Source of the DNA: JAPLKX01 sp035530195 | GTDB taxonomy: Bacteria > Hydrogenedentota > Hydrogenedentia > Hydrogenedentales > SLHB01 | Reading direction: 5' to 3' | Length of the DNA: 30,770 nucleotides | Assembly (NCBI GenBank): GCA_035530195.1 | Contig: DATKVG010000025.1 | Location: 1 to 30,770 of the forward strand | Shown here: positions 7,502-14,691 of the stretch, one piece after another | Numbering within the stretch: the first letter of the stretch is position 1 | Layout: every line of letters begins with the position of its first letter | The notes under the pieces: model-generated | Told to the model about the DNA's origin: nothing | What the model saw: only the letters and a program-made list of their open reading frames with translations | The model's database searches: none | Translations under genes and position numbers: made by a program

Positions 7502-8544
7502 CGCCGCGCGAGCGGGTGATGGCGGCGTTCGACCACGTCGAGGGCGATCGGGTGCCTGCGTGGTGCGGGTCGTCTCCCGAGTTTTGGGAGAAAGCCCGCC
7601 GCTACCTGGGCCTCGATGACGAGGGCCTCCGTGTCTGGCTGGGCGACGATTTCCGCCGCGTCTACGCCTCCTACGTCGGTCCTGTACCGCCGCTCTCGCC
7701 GCGAGCGACGTGCCGCACGCCCTTTGGCATCGAGCGGCACGGCATCGGCTACGGCATGGCCCTCTCGACGCCCCTGGCCGGCGCCGATGTCGATCAAGTC
7801 CACGCCTACGCATGGCCTCACCCCGACTGGTTCGATCCCGCCAATATCACGGACGACGCCGCACCCTACAAAAACCAGTATGCCATCCTGGGCGGGGCGT
7901 GGTCGCCGTTCTGGCACGACGTATGCGACCTGCTCGGCATGGACAACCTGATGATCAAAATGTACGAAGACCCGGACCTCGTCGACGCCGTCTTCGAGCA
8001 TGTCGTCCAGTTCTACCTCGACGTCAACGCCCGCATTTTCGACGCTGCCGCCCCGTCGATCGACATCCTGTTCATCGGCAACGATTTCGGCTCGCAGAAC
8101 GGGCCGCTCGTCAGCGAGCACCTCTTCCGCCGGTTCATCCTGGCCCACCTGAAAAAATTCATCGACCTCGGCCACGCCTACGGCAAGTTTGTCATGCTCC
8201 ATTGTTGCGGCAGTTTCGTCGACCTGCTCCCCGCTATGATCGAGATCGGGCTGGACGGCATCCACGCGGTGCAGCCGTCGTGCAGGGGGATGGACCTCGC
8301 CGCGCTGAAAGCCAATTTCGGCCACCGCATCCTGTTCAACGGCGCAATCGATTCGCACCACATCCTGATAGAAGGCACGCCGGACCTCGTCCGCCAAAAA
8401 ACGCGCGAGGTGCTCGACATCATGAAGCCCGGCGGCGGATACGTCGCCGGCGCCAGCCACGATTCGATACTCGAAGAGACGCCCGTGGAAAACGTACTGG
8501 CCATGTTCGAAGCCATCCGCCATTACGGGAAGTACGAAGAGTGA
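7492..8544 (+). CDS. Uroporphyrinogen decarboxylase-family (MtaA/CmuA-like) protein
   Basis: About 350 residues. The opening L-T-P-R-E-R-V-M-A-A-F-D-H-V-E-G-D-R-V-P is typical of the catabolic UroD-family branch, not haem-pathway HemE, whose N-terminal R-Q-A-G-R-Y is absent. The motif M-L-H-C-C-G-S-F (His237, Cys239) matches the H-x-C zinc site of MtaA-type methylcobamide methyltransferases. The usual third ligand in G-C-D appears as A-S-H-D (His323). Family members move methyl groups between corrinoid proteins and thiols or tetrahydrofolate, but many in sugar operons are uncharacterised. The start is uncertain: TTG at 7492 has GAGGTG 5 nt upstream, and TTG at 7498 is an alternative. It overlaps the mutarotase by 10 bp and its stop overlaps the next ATG (TGATG). 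No corrinoid protein gene is in this window. Confidence 0.82.
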   Translation: MGLTPRERVMAAFDHVEGDRVPAWCGSSPEFWEKARRYLGLDDEGLRVWLGDDFRRVYASYVGPVPPLSPRATCRTPFGIERHGIGYGMALSTPLAGADVDQVHAYAWPHPDWFDPANITDDAAPYKNQYAILGGAWSPFWHDVCDLLGMDNLMIKMYEDPDLVDAVFEHVVQFYLDVNARIFDAAAPSIDILFIGNDFGSQNGPLVSEHLFRRFILAHLKKFIDLGHAYGKFVMLHCCGSFVDLLPAMIEIGLDGIHAVQPSCRGMDLAALKANFGHRILFNGAIDSHHILIEGTPDLVRQKTREVLDIMKPGGGYVAGASHDSILEETPVENVLAMFEAIRHYGKYEE

Positions 8545-9584
8545 TGAACTCGGCACCGGCAGCCGCAGCGCCCGCCGCACATCGCCGCGTCTCGTTCCAG
8601 ACTATTCAGACCGCCAGCGTGTTTCTTTTGCTCGTCGCCCTCTGCGTCGTCTCATCCGTCCGCACGGAAACGTTCTTCACCTGGCGCAATCTCGTCGACA
8701 ACCTCCTCACCAACGCCGCATGCATCGGCGTCATCGCGTGCGGAATGACGTTCGTCATGGTAGCGGGCGGGTTCGACCTCAGCGTCGCCTCGATAACCGC
8801 CGTGTGCGGCGTCGTCGCCGTACTCACGCTCACCGCCACCGCATCGTCGGGCGCGCCGATCGCCATTACGGCGGCTGTTTTTGCCACGCTCGGCGCGGGG
8901 TTCATACTCGGCGCGGCAAACGGGGTCCTGGTCGCCTACGTCGGCGTCAACCCGTTTGTCGTGACGTTGAGCACGATGCTCGTCTTCCGCGGGATCGCAC
9001 TCGTACTCACCCGCGGCGGACAGAGCATCGAGGTGCCCGGCGCGTTGCGCGACGCGTTCCGCCAGTTTTACTGGGGCCGGATCGGCCTGTTCGGCACGCC
9101 CTACCGCCTCACGCTGCCGATCCTGATTTTCGTCGCTATTTTTGTACTGTTAGCGATCCTGCTAAAAAAGACCCGATTCGGTCATTACGTCTACGCCGTC
9201 GGCGGCAACGAAACCGCGTCGTGGCTGGCCGGCGTCAACACGTCCCTCGTCCGCGCACTCACCTACACCCTGTGTGGCCTCTCGTGCGCCGTTGCGGCCC
9301 TCGTCTACACCGGCATGTCCAACACCGCACAAGCCGCCAGCTACCAGGGGCTCGAAATGATCGTCATCGCCAGCGTCATCGTCGGCGGCACACCGCTCGG
9401 GGGCGGCCGCGGCGGGCTCTTCTACACCCTGATCGGCCTGCTGCTCCTGGCTGTCATCGAGAACCTGCTCACCCAGTTCGGCATCACCGAAGAATACCGA
9501 AACATCGTCCGCGGCCTCATCATCCTGATCGTCGTCGCCGTCGACGTCACCGTCCGAAAAAAAACAGCCAAAGCGAGGGCCTGA
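8544..9584 (+). CDS. Ribose-type (RbsC-like) sugar ABC transporter permease
   Basis: 346 residues with about nine or ten hydrophobic segments. Recognisable branched permease features include G-M-T-F-V-M-V-A-G-G-F-D-L-S-V (near 67-81), V-N-P-F-V-V-T-L-S-T-M (near 135), Y-A-V-G-G-N-E-T-A-S (near 215) and I-V-G-G-T-P-L-G-G-G-R-G. It forms the membrane channel of a carbohydrate uptake (CUT2) system. The ATG at 8544 overlaps the preceding stop by one base, so translation is coupled. The matching binding protein follows after 4 bp. The CUT2 ATPase (RbsA-type) that normally sits beside such a gene is absent from the whole window. Confidence 0.92.
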   Translation: MNSAPAAAAPAAHRRVSFQTIQTASVFLLLVALCVVSSVRTETFFTWRNLVDNLLTNAACIGVIACGMTFVMVAGGFDLSVASITAVCGVVAVLTLTATASSGAPIAITAAVFATLGAGFILGAANGVLVAYVGVNPFVVTLSTMLVFRGIALVLTRGGQSIEVPGALRDAFRQFYWGRIGLFGTPYRLTLPILIFVAIFVLLAILLKKTRFGHYVYAVGGNETASWLAGVNTSLVRALTYTLCGLSCAVAALVYTGMSNTAQAASYQGLEMIVIASVIVGGTPLGGGRGGLFYTLIGLLLLAVIENLLTQFGITEEYRNIVRGLIILIVVAVDVTVRKKTAKARA

Positions 9585-9588
9585 TACA

Positions 9589-10548
9589 ATGCTCACATCA
9601 AAATTTTCTTTCATCCTTCATCCTTCATCCTTCATCCTTTTTCTGCCCCTGGCTATCGCTTTAACTCTGGCTTCTTGTTCGAACGCGCCCCAGGGTGAAC
9701 GCCGCCCCCAAATCGGTTTCCTCATGACGCTCGACGACCCCTACTGGCAGAACATGCGGCTCGGCGCCGAAGACGAAGGCAAAAAGCTCGGCGCCGACGT
9801 CACCATCCTCAACGCCAAAGAAGACCCCGTAATCCAGATCCAGCAGATCCAGGAAATGATCGCGCGGCAAGTCGACGTCGTGTGTCTGGTACCGATGAAA
9901 AAAGAGCCGCTGGTCAGCGGCGTACAGGCGTTGAACGCCGCAGCCGTTCCCGTGATAGTGGTCAACCGCGAAGTGGCGGAAGGCTGCCAATACGAAACCT
10001 TCTGCGGCACCGACACCTATGACGGCGCCGTCACGTCTGCCAAAATACTCGTCGAAGCGATCGGCGGCAAAGGCGGCATCGTCGAGTTCCACCAACACCT
10101 CGGCACCGGCCCTGAACTCGCCCGCTCACAAGCCCTCCGCGACGTGTTGAAAGATTACCCCGAAATCACCATCCTCGCGCGCGTCCCCCACGAAGGCGAT
10201 CGAGGCAAGGCCATTAAAGAAATGCAAACCCTCCTCGAGAAGTTCCCCGAAATCAAAGGCGCGTACGTCCACGGCGACCCGCAGGCCATCGCCGTCGCCG
10301 ACGCATGCCGAGACGCCGGCCGCCCCGAAATCGCCGTCGTCGGCATGGGCGGCAGCGAAGAAGCCATCGCCGCCATCAAAGCCGGCAAACTCACCGGCAC
10401 CAGTTATCAGCAGCCCGAACAGGAAGGCCGAACCGCCGTCCAACTCGCCATCAAAAAACTCAACGGCGAACCCCTCGAAAAAACCTACCTCATCCCCTGC
10501 CCCGCCATCACAAAACAAAACGCCGACCAGTTCAAAGGCCAGTTCTGA
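9589..10548 (+). CDS. Periplasmic sugar-binding lipoprotein (RbsB-like)
   Basis: 319 residues. A hydrophobic signal ends in the lipobox L-A-S-C (Cys30). The mature part is a type I periplasmic binding fold: I-G-F-L-M-T-L-D-D-P-Y-W-Q-N-M, V-V-C-L-V-P, P-V-I-V-V-N-R, F-C-G-T-D-T-Y-D-G-A, and G-A-Y-V-H-G-D-P-Q-A-I-A near 225. It delivers a sugar to the neighbouring permease. The signal-peptide codons contain four perfect copies of the heptamer TCATCCT (9611-9638), so part of the signal is built from a simple repeat. The last 114-155 bp recur twice downstream (11488-11601, 12538-12692) as gene remnants. The start at 9589 is needed for the signal; a GAGGG lies about 10 nt upstream. Confidence 0.92.
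   Translation: MLTSKFSFILHPSSFILFLPLAIALTLASCSNAPQGERRPQIGFLMTLDDPYWQNMRLGAEDEGKKLGADVTILNAKEDPVIQIQQIQEMIARQVDVVCLVPMKKEPLVSGVQALNAAAVPVIVVNREVAEGCQYETFCGTDTYDGAVTSAKILVEAIGGKGGIVEFHQHLGTGPELARSQALRDVLKDYPEITILARVPHEGDRGKAIKEMQTLLEKFPEIKGAYVHGDPQAIAVADACRDAGRPEIAVVGMGGSEEAIAAIKAGKLTGTSYQQPEQEGRTAVQLAIKKLNGEPLEKTYLIPCPAITKQNADQFKGQF
9611..9638. repeat. Heptamer tandem repeat (TCATCCT)4 inside signal-peptide codons
   Basis: Four perfect 7-nt units lie in frame in the binding-protein gene and encode part of F-I-L-H-P-S-S-F-I-L. Because 7 is not a multiple of 3, the units are read in successive frames, and the result is hydrophobic in each. Confidence 0.85.
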
Positions 10549-10571
10549 TCTGACACGGAAAGGATACGACC

Positions 10572-11450
10572 ATGAAAGAAGGAAAAGAGTTCTCCCGACG
10601 AGGATTTCTCACCACGACCGTTTCATCCGGGGCCGCGTTGACCGTTGTAGCGCAGGCGTCCCGCCTGCAACAGGTGCATGCGGCCGCTGATCCTCGCATT
10701 GCTTTCGTTACGGCGAACCTGGTTGCCCGCGTTTCGGGCTACCGATTCGAATTGGCGCAGTGGGGCGAACAACACAAGAAAACCGTTGCGGCTACAGATG
10801 AGGCGGCCTGGCGTTCCATCTGCGCTGAAATTGCCGCGCACGGGTTCAAAGCCATCGAGGTTTGGGAGGCCCACGCCGCGCCCGAAGTCATGGACCAAAA
10901 ACGCGGCGCCGCATGGAAATCCATTTTCGACGAGCACGGGCTCAAAGCCATCGGATACGGCGGCCAACTCAGCCGCAAAACCTGTGAGATCTGCCAATGG
11001 CTCGGCATTCCGCAAATCAACGGCGGCATCGGCCAGAACACCCCCGAACAGGCAACCGCCTTGTGCCGCGAAATGGGTGTGCGGTTTAACGTCGAGAACC
11101 ACCCGCAGAAAACCGCCCAAGAGCTGCTCGACATCGTCGGAGGCGGCAACGAGTGGCTCGGCATCTGCATCGACACCGGCTGGCTCGGCACACAAGGCGT
11201 CTCCGGGCCCGAAATCATCCGCGCCTGCGGCCAACTGGTCCGTCATACCCACATCAAAGACGTCAAAGCTGCCGGCGCCCACGACACCTGCCTCCTCGGC
11301 GAAGGCGTCGCCCAAGTCGCCGACTGCATCGCCGCACTAAAAGAAACCGGCTACGCCGGTTGGTACTCATGGGAAGACGAGCCCGAAGACAGAAATCCGT
11401 TCGACTCCGCGGATCGCAACCGCCTCTGGATTGAAAAACAACTACGGTAA
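10572..11450 (+). CDS. Tat-exported sugar phosphate isomerase/epimerase-like protein, copy A
   Basis: 292 residues. The Tat signal F-S-R-R-G-F-L (7-13) is followed by a hydrophobic stretch and V-H-A-A-A-D as the likely cleavage region. The rest is a xylose-isomerase-like TIM barrel (AP_endonuc_2 family). Candidate metal ligands are Glu175 (N-V-E-N-H-P), Asp201 (C-I-D-T-G-W), His227 (R-H-T-H-I-K-D) and Glu268 (S-W-E-D-E). Family members isomerise or epimerise ketoses or inositols, or act as dehydratases; the substrate here is unknown. A periplasmic location suggests it acts on free sugar before uptake by the adjacent importer. GGAAAGGA lies upstream of the ATG. A 17-nt palindrome forms part of the signal peptide (V-A-Q-A-S-R-L-Q). 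It ends the first operon, with no terminator seen. Confidence 0.88.
   Translation: MKEGKEFSRRGFLTTTVSSGAALTVVAQASRLQQVHAAADPRIAFVTANLVARVSGYRFELAQWGEQHKKTVAATDEAAWRSICAEIAAHGFKAIEVWEAHAAPEVMDQKRGAAWKSIFDEHGLKAIGYGGQLSRKTCEICQWLGIPQINGGIGQNTPEQATALCREMGVRFNVENHPQKTAQELLDIVGGGNEWLGICIDTGWLGTQGVSGPEIIRACGQLVRHTHIKDVKAAGAHDTCLLGEGVAQVADCIAALKETGYAGWYSWEDEPEDRNPFDSADRNRLWIEKQLR
10652..10668. repeat. TCC-loop palindrome GCAGGCG/CGCCTGC in copy A signal sequence
   Basis: A perfect 7-bp stem closes on the loop TCC, in frame within the Tat signal c-region. The same 17 nt occur in copy B at 12796-12812. The design matches the GGTCGCGC/GCGCGACC palindromes at 212 and 6983. Confidence 0.8.
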
Positions 11451-11487
11451 GAAGCACCTATCAACAATCCGAACAATAAGGAGGCCT

Positions 11488-11601
11488 GCCGTCCAACTCG
11501 CCATCAAAAAACTAAACGGCGAACCCCTCGAAAAAACCTACCTAATCCCAAGCCCCGCCATCACAAAACAAAACGCCGACCAGTTCAGAGGCCAGTTCTA
11601 A
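11488..11601 (+). pseudogene. Remnant of sugar-binding protein gene (3' end only), first
   Basis: This reads A-V-Q-L-A-I-K-K-L-N-G-E-P-L-E-K-T-Y and onward to Q-F-R-G-Q-F and a TAA stop, matching the last 37 codons of the RbsB-like gene (9589-10548) with about seven base changes. There is no start, signal or binding fold. It begins 37 bp after isomerase copy A and directly precedes the toxin-antitoxin region. Its counterpart at 12538-12692 lies on the other side of that region. Confidence 0.9.
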
Positions 11602-11699
11602 GCTATCGCGGCGCTGGATCGGATTCTGTGAGTCTCTTTGTCGCCCGCGCGGCGGCCACTGAAGTGAGAGCCCCCTCGGTAGGGAGTCACGTGCAACAA

Positions 11700-11719
11700 T
11701 ATAATCAGCAGTGTATAAT
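11700..11719 (+). promoter_or_regulatory. Two perfect TATAAT hexamers upstream of MNT gene
   Basis: TATAAT occurs at 11700-11705 and again at 11714-11719, about 46-60 bp before the nucleotidyltransferase ATG. No good TTGACA-like hexamer is seen at 16-18 bp from either, so the -35 is weak or replaced. Candidate promoter for the toxin-antitoxin pair only. Confidence 0.35.
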
Positions 11720-11764
11720 CCAATGGTTGGATTGGCCAGACTGGGACAACGCGAGGTCGAGCGG

Positions 11765-12106
11765 ATGAAGACGATTGAACAGACCCATGTCGTTTCCGAA
11801 GAAGACAAGGCACTGTTGCTCGAGATGAAGAAGCTTATTCGGGAGGTTGTCCCGACCGCGGAGGTGCTACTTTACGGCAGCGTGGCGAGGGGAGTTCACG
11901 GGCCGGAGTCGGACTACGACATCCTGGTTCTGACGGACGAACCGTTGTCCAAGAATGGGAAACGTAAGATCGAGCGCCAGGTTCTCGACCTGGAACTGGC
12001 TCATGATGTCGTTCTGTCGACGATATATCATTCCAAGGCGGAATGGCGCCTGCGTGCGGCCCTGCCTTTTCATAGCGAAGTCGAAAAACACGGTGTTGCG
12101 TTGTGA
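11765..12106 (+). CDS. MNT-type minimal nucleotidyltransferase (antitoxin)
   Basis: 113 residues of the DNA polymerase beta-like minimal nucleotidyltransferase fold. The signature L-L-Y-G38-S39-V-A-R-G and E-S-D50-Y-D52-I-L-V is intact, giving the two metal-binding aspartates. In characterised MNT/HEPN pairs such as MntA/HepT, the MNT protein transfers AMP from ATP to the HEPN toxin and so neutralises it. The start at 11765 is taken because GCGAGG lies about 9 nt upstream; a GTG at 11711 would give 18 extra residues without support. The gene ends in GTGA, overlapping the GTG start of the HEPN gene by 4 bp. The pair is embedded between two remnants of a sugar-binding gene. Confidence 0.9.
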   Translation: MKTIEQTHVVSEEDKALLLEMKKLIREVVPTAEVLLYGSVARGVHGPESDYDILVLTDEPLSKNGKRKIERQVLDLELAHDVVLSTIYHSKAEWRLRAALPFHSEVEKHGVAL

Positions 12107-12522
12107 ACCCTGAAACCGTTGCATACGTCCGCTACCGCACGGCACTGGCGCAGGAAAACCTCGACGTGGCCAAGTTGGCTTTGACCGCCAGCCATCTCCG
12201 CAGCGCCGTTAATCGACTATACTACGCATGTTTCTATATGGTGTCCGCGCTGCTCTTTGCAGAAGGGCGTACATCCTCCAAACACAGCGGCATCCGCTCT
12301 CTGTTCAACCGGCACTGGATCAAGACCGGGCGATTGCCCGTAGAAATGTCCGCGTTCTATCGCGACCTTTTCAACCACAGACAGCAAGGCGATTACGACG
12401 ACTTTGTCGAATTCGCATGCGAGGATGTTCAAACGTGGTACGAGCAAGCCAACGCTTTTGTCACACGCATTTCCCAGGAAATCGAGAAGCTGTTGTCTGC
12501 CACACCCAAGGAAGATGGGTGA
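12103..12522 (+). CDS. HEPN-domain protein (toxin partner of MNT)
   Basis: 139 residues, GTG start, four-base overlap with the MNT gene. Helical HEPN features include N-R-L-Y-Y-A-C-F-Y (38-45) and F-N-H-R-Q-Q-G-D-Y (90-98). The latter holds the R-x3-D-Y motif of the UPF0332-like HEPN branch and also an R87-x4-H92 spacing of the kind used by HEPN ribonucleases. HEPN proteins of such pairs cleave RNA unless modified or bound by the MNT partner. Function is inferred from the family and the pairing. Its stop is followed within 16 bp by the second binding-protein remnant, so the pair replaced or split that copy. Confidence 0.88.
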   Translation: MNPETVAYVRYRTALAQENLDVAKLALTASHLRSAVNRLYYACFYMVSALLFAEGRTSSKHSGIRSLFNRHWIKTGRLPVEMSAFYRDLFNHRQQGDYDDFVEFACEDVQTWYEQANAFVTRISQEIEKLLSATPKEDG

Positions 12523-12537
12523 TCCTAAGCATTGCGT

Positions 12538-12692
12538 CCGGCACCCGCTACCAGCAGCCCGAACAGGAAGGGCGAACCCCCGTCCAACTCGCCATCAAAA
12601 AACTCAACGGCGAACCCCTCGAAAAAACCTACCTCATCCCCTGCCCCGCCATCACAAAACAAAACGCCGACCAGTTCAAAGGCCAGTTCTGA
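12538..12692 (+). pseudogene. Remnant of sugar-binding protein gene (3' end only), second
   Basis: This frame encodes G-T-R-Y-Q-Q-P-E-Q-E-G-R-T-P-V-Q-L and onward to Q-F-K-G-Q-F and a TGA stop, the last 50 codons of the RbsB-like gene. The final 110 bases are essentially identical to the intact gene. It is followed, at the same 23-bp spacing as in the original, by isomerase copy B. It has no start codon or signal. Confidence 0.9.
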
Positions 12693-12715
12693 GCCGGCAT
12701 CGAAAGGATAAAATT

Positions 12716-13594
12716 ATGACTAAACCAAAAGATTTCTCCCGCCGCCGCTTTCTAACCACGACCGTTTCATCCGGGGCCGCGTTGACCGTTGTAGCGCAGG
12801 CGTCCCGCCTGCAACAGGTGCATGCGGCCGCTGATCCTCGCATTGCTTTCGTTACGGCGAACCTCGTTGCCCGCGTTTCAGGCTACCGATTCGAATTGGC
12901 GCAGTGGGGCGAACAACACAAGAAAACGATTGCGGCTACAGATGAGGCGGCCTGGCGTTCCATTTGCGCTGAAATCGCCGCGCACGGGTTCAAAGCCATC
13001 GAGGTGTGGGAAGCCCACGCGGCACCCGAAGTGATGGACCGCAAACGCGGCGCCGCCTGGAAGTCCATTATGGATGAACACGGCCTCAAAGCCATCGGTT
13101 ACGGGGGCCAACTGAGCCGCAAAACCTGTGAGATCTGCCAATGGCTCGGCATTCCGCAAATCAACGGCGGCATCGGCCAGAACACCCCCGAACAGGCAAC
13201 GGCCTTGTGCCGCGAAATGGGTGTGCGGTTTAACGTCGAGAACCACCCGCAGAAAACCGCCCAAGAGCTGCTCGACATCGTCGGAGGCGGCAACGAGTGG
13301 CTCGGCAGCTGCATCGACACCGGCTGGCTCGGCACCCAAGGCGTCTCCGGGCCTGACGTCATCCGCGCGTGCGGCCAACTCGTCCGGCATACCCACATCA
13401 AAGACGTCAAAGCCGCCGGCGCCCACGACACCTGCCTGCTCGGCGAAGGCGTCGCCCAAGTCGCCGACTGCATCGCCGCACTAAAAGAAACCGGCTACGC
13501 CGGTTGGTATTCATGGGAAGACGAGCCCGAAGACAGAAATCCGTTCGACTCCGCCGTCCGCAATCGCCTCTGGATTGAGAAACAACTCGGTTAA
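12716..13594 (+). CDS. Tat-exported sugar phosphate isomerase/epimerase-like protein, copy B
   Basis: 292 residues, about 96 percent identical to the protein at 10572-11450. Differences include the first residues (M-T-K-P-K-D-F-S-R-R-R-F-L against M-K-E-G-K-E-F-S-R-R-G-F-L), I71 for V, M for F at 119, S for I at 199, D-V for E-I near 214 and the last residue G for R. All four candidate metal ligands (Glu175, Asp201, His227, Glu268) are kept, so it is probably active. AAGGA lies about 7 nt before the ATG. The N-terminal n-region has diverged most, while the palindrome in the signal c-region is unchanged. With its operon promoter cut off by the MNT/HEPN insertion, it may be transcribed from the toxin-antitoxin promoter. 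Confidence 0.88.
   Translation: MTKPKDFSRRRFLTTTVSSGAALTVVAQASRLQQVHAAADPRIAFVTANLVARVSGYRFELAQWGEQHKKTIAATDEAAWRSICAEIAAHGFKAIEVWEAHAAPEVMDRKRGAAWKSIMDEHGLKAIGYGGQLSRKTCEICQWLGIPQINGGIGQNTPEQATALCREMGVRFNVENHPQKTAQELLDIVGGGNEWLGSCIDTGWLGTQGVSGPDVIRACGQLVRHTHIKDVKAAGAHDTCLLGEGVAQVADCIAALKETGYAGWYSWEDEPEDRNPFDSAVRNRLWIEKQLG
12796..12812. repeat. TCC-loop palindrome GCAGGCG/CGCCTGC in copy B signal sequence
   Basis: Identical to 10652-10668, at the same codons of the duplicated gene. The insertion therefore predates the duplication or was copied with it. Confidence 0.8.
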
Positions 13595-13709
13595 GAACCG
13601 TTCGTACGTCCTCCATTCGGGCAAACTCTCCGCCATCCTGAACTCTCGGACATTCGCATATCCGCGCCCCAGCGGGAAGGCAAAAGGGCCACTTCGTTTC
13701 TTAATTCTG

Positions 13710-13718
13710 TGCTATGAT
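13710..13718 (+). promoter_or_regulatory. Candidate extended -10 promoter for prepilin gene
   Basis: TG-C-TATGAT (13710-13718) has the TGn extension plus a 5 of 6 -10 hexamer. It lies 67 bp before the prepilin ATG, in an otherwise gene-free 190-bp gap. No clear -35 is visible. Confidence 0.4.
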
Positions 13719-13785
13719 AACGGCCCTAACGGCTTTCGGAAGGAAAGCGGTCCCATTCAGGAACTCATGAAGAGGAGGAAGAACA

Positions 13786-14691
13786 ATGTGCACGAAGCGT
13801 CGTAACAACGGTTTTACCTTGATCGAGTTGTTGGTCGTGATCGCCATTATCGGCATCCTTGCCGCGATTTTGCTTCCTGCTCTGGCCCGCGCCCGTGAAG
13901 CGGCGCGCCGGGCGTCCTGCGCGAATAACCTCAAGCAGATGGGCCTGGTGTTCAAGATGTACTCGAACGAGTCCAAAGGCGGAAAATTCCCCCCCATCGT
14001 CCTGGCCCGAACCGACAAAAGCGGTGCGGTGGACGTGCCCTGCAGCCTCGGGAACGGCGGCATCTTCATGTTCAATGCAGCCTCGATCTACCCCGAATAC
14101 CTCACTGACCTCGAGGTGACCATCTGCCCCTCGGACTCGGACGGGGCCAGCCAGTTTGAAGCGGGCGTCTACCACACCAATGATAACCCCAACCTGCCCA
14201 TTGACCCGTGCCGTGTCGAGTTCCCCTCGTACCACTACTGCGGCTGGGCCCTCGAGCAGGACACGTTGTTCATTCCGGGTACGGTACCCAACGACCCCAA
14301 CCCGACGATAGCTATGATTGAACCCAACGTGATTGACGAACTAGTGCCGCTGTTCCTGGGCGGACCCTACGATATGCGCCTCGACGGCGACGTCACGTTC
14401 CAGCGCAACAGTGGCGAGGACGAAACCATCTACCGGCTTCGGGAGGGTATTGAGCGGTTCTTCATCACGGATATCAACAACCCGGCCGCCAGCGCAACAG
14501 CCCAGAGCGAATTGGCCACGATGTGGGACCAGGCCACTCTGACCGTCGCAAACTTCAACCACGTCCCGGGCGGCTCGAACGTCCTGTTCATGGACGGCCA
14601 CGTCGAGTTCATTAAATATCCCGGCGAGTTCCCGCTCACCACCACCTTCAACTGGCTGCTCACCACCCTCTGGGACATGATCGGCGGCTGA
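13786..14691 (+). CDS. Type IV pilin/type II secretion prepilin-like protein (DUF1559 family)
   Basis: 301 residues. The type III signal N-N-G9-F10-T-L-I-E-L-L-V-V has the prepilin peptidase site after Gly9, Glu14 at +5, and an 18-residue hydrophobic helix after it. Downstream come the conserved R-R-A-S-C-A-N-N-L-K-Q and the C-terminal N-H-V-P-G-G-S-N-V-L-F-M-D-G-H-V-E-F, the H-x9-D-G motif of the DUF1559 branch that is abundant in Planctomycetes, Verrucomicrobia and relatives. Such proteins are thought to form pseudopilin-like surface or periplasmic structures; their role is not established. GGAGG stands upstream of the ATG at a suitable distance. No assembly genes are nearby, which is normal for this family. 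Confidence 0.9.
   Translation: MCTKRRNNGFTLIELLVVIAIIGILAAILLPALARAREAARRASCANNLKQMGLVFKMYSNESKGGKFPPIVLARTDKSGAVDVPCSLGNGGIFMFNAASIYPEYLTDLEVTICPSDSDGASQFEAGVYHTNDNPNLPIDPCRVEFPSYHYCGWALEQDTLFIPGTVPNDPNPTIAMIEPNVIDELVPLFLGGPYDMRLDGDVTFQRNSGEDETIYRLREGIERFFITDINNPAASATAQSELATMWDQATLTVANFNHVPGGSNVLFMDGHVEFIKYPGEFPLTTTFNWLLTTLWDMIGG

Larger units (their letters stand above)
10395..13594 (+). repeat. Segmental duplication: binding-protein 3' end plus isomerase (two copies)
   Basis: Segment 10395-11450 (last 154 bp of the binding-protein gene, 23-bp spacer, isomerase) recurs at 12538-13594 with the same order and spacing. The isomerase copies differ at roughly a dozen of 292 residues. Between them lie a third 114-bp copy of the binding-protein end (11488-11601) and the MNT/HEPN pair. 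Recombination between copies would remove either the toxin-antitoxin pair alone or the pair together with one isomerase. Confidence 0.9.

Noticed and set aside
12404..12715. N-terminal extension of isomerase copy B
   Set aside because: The frame stays open upstream through the HEPN gene and binding-protein remnant, but the ATG at 12716 has AAGGA at good spacing and a Tat signal follows, as in copy A.
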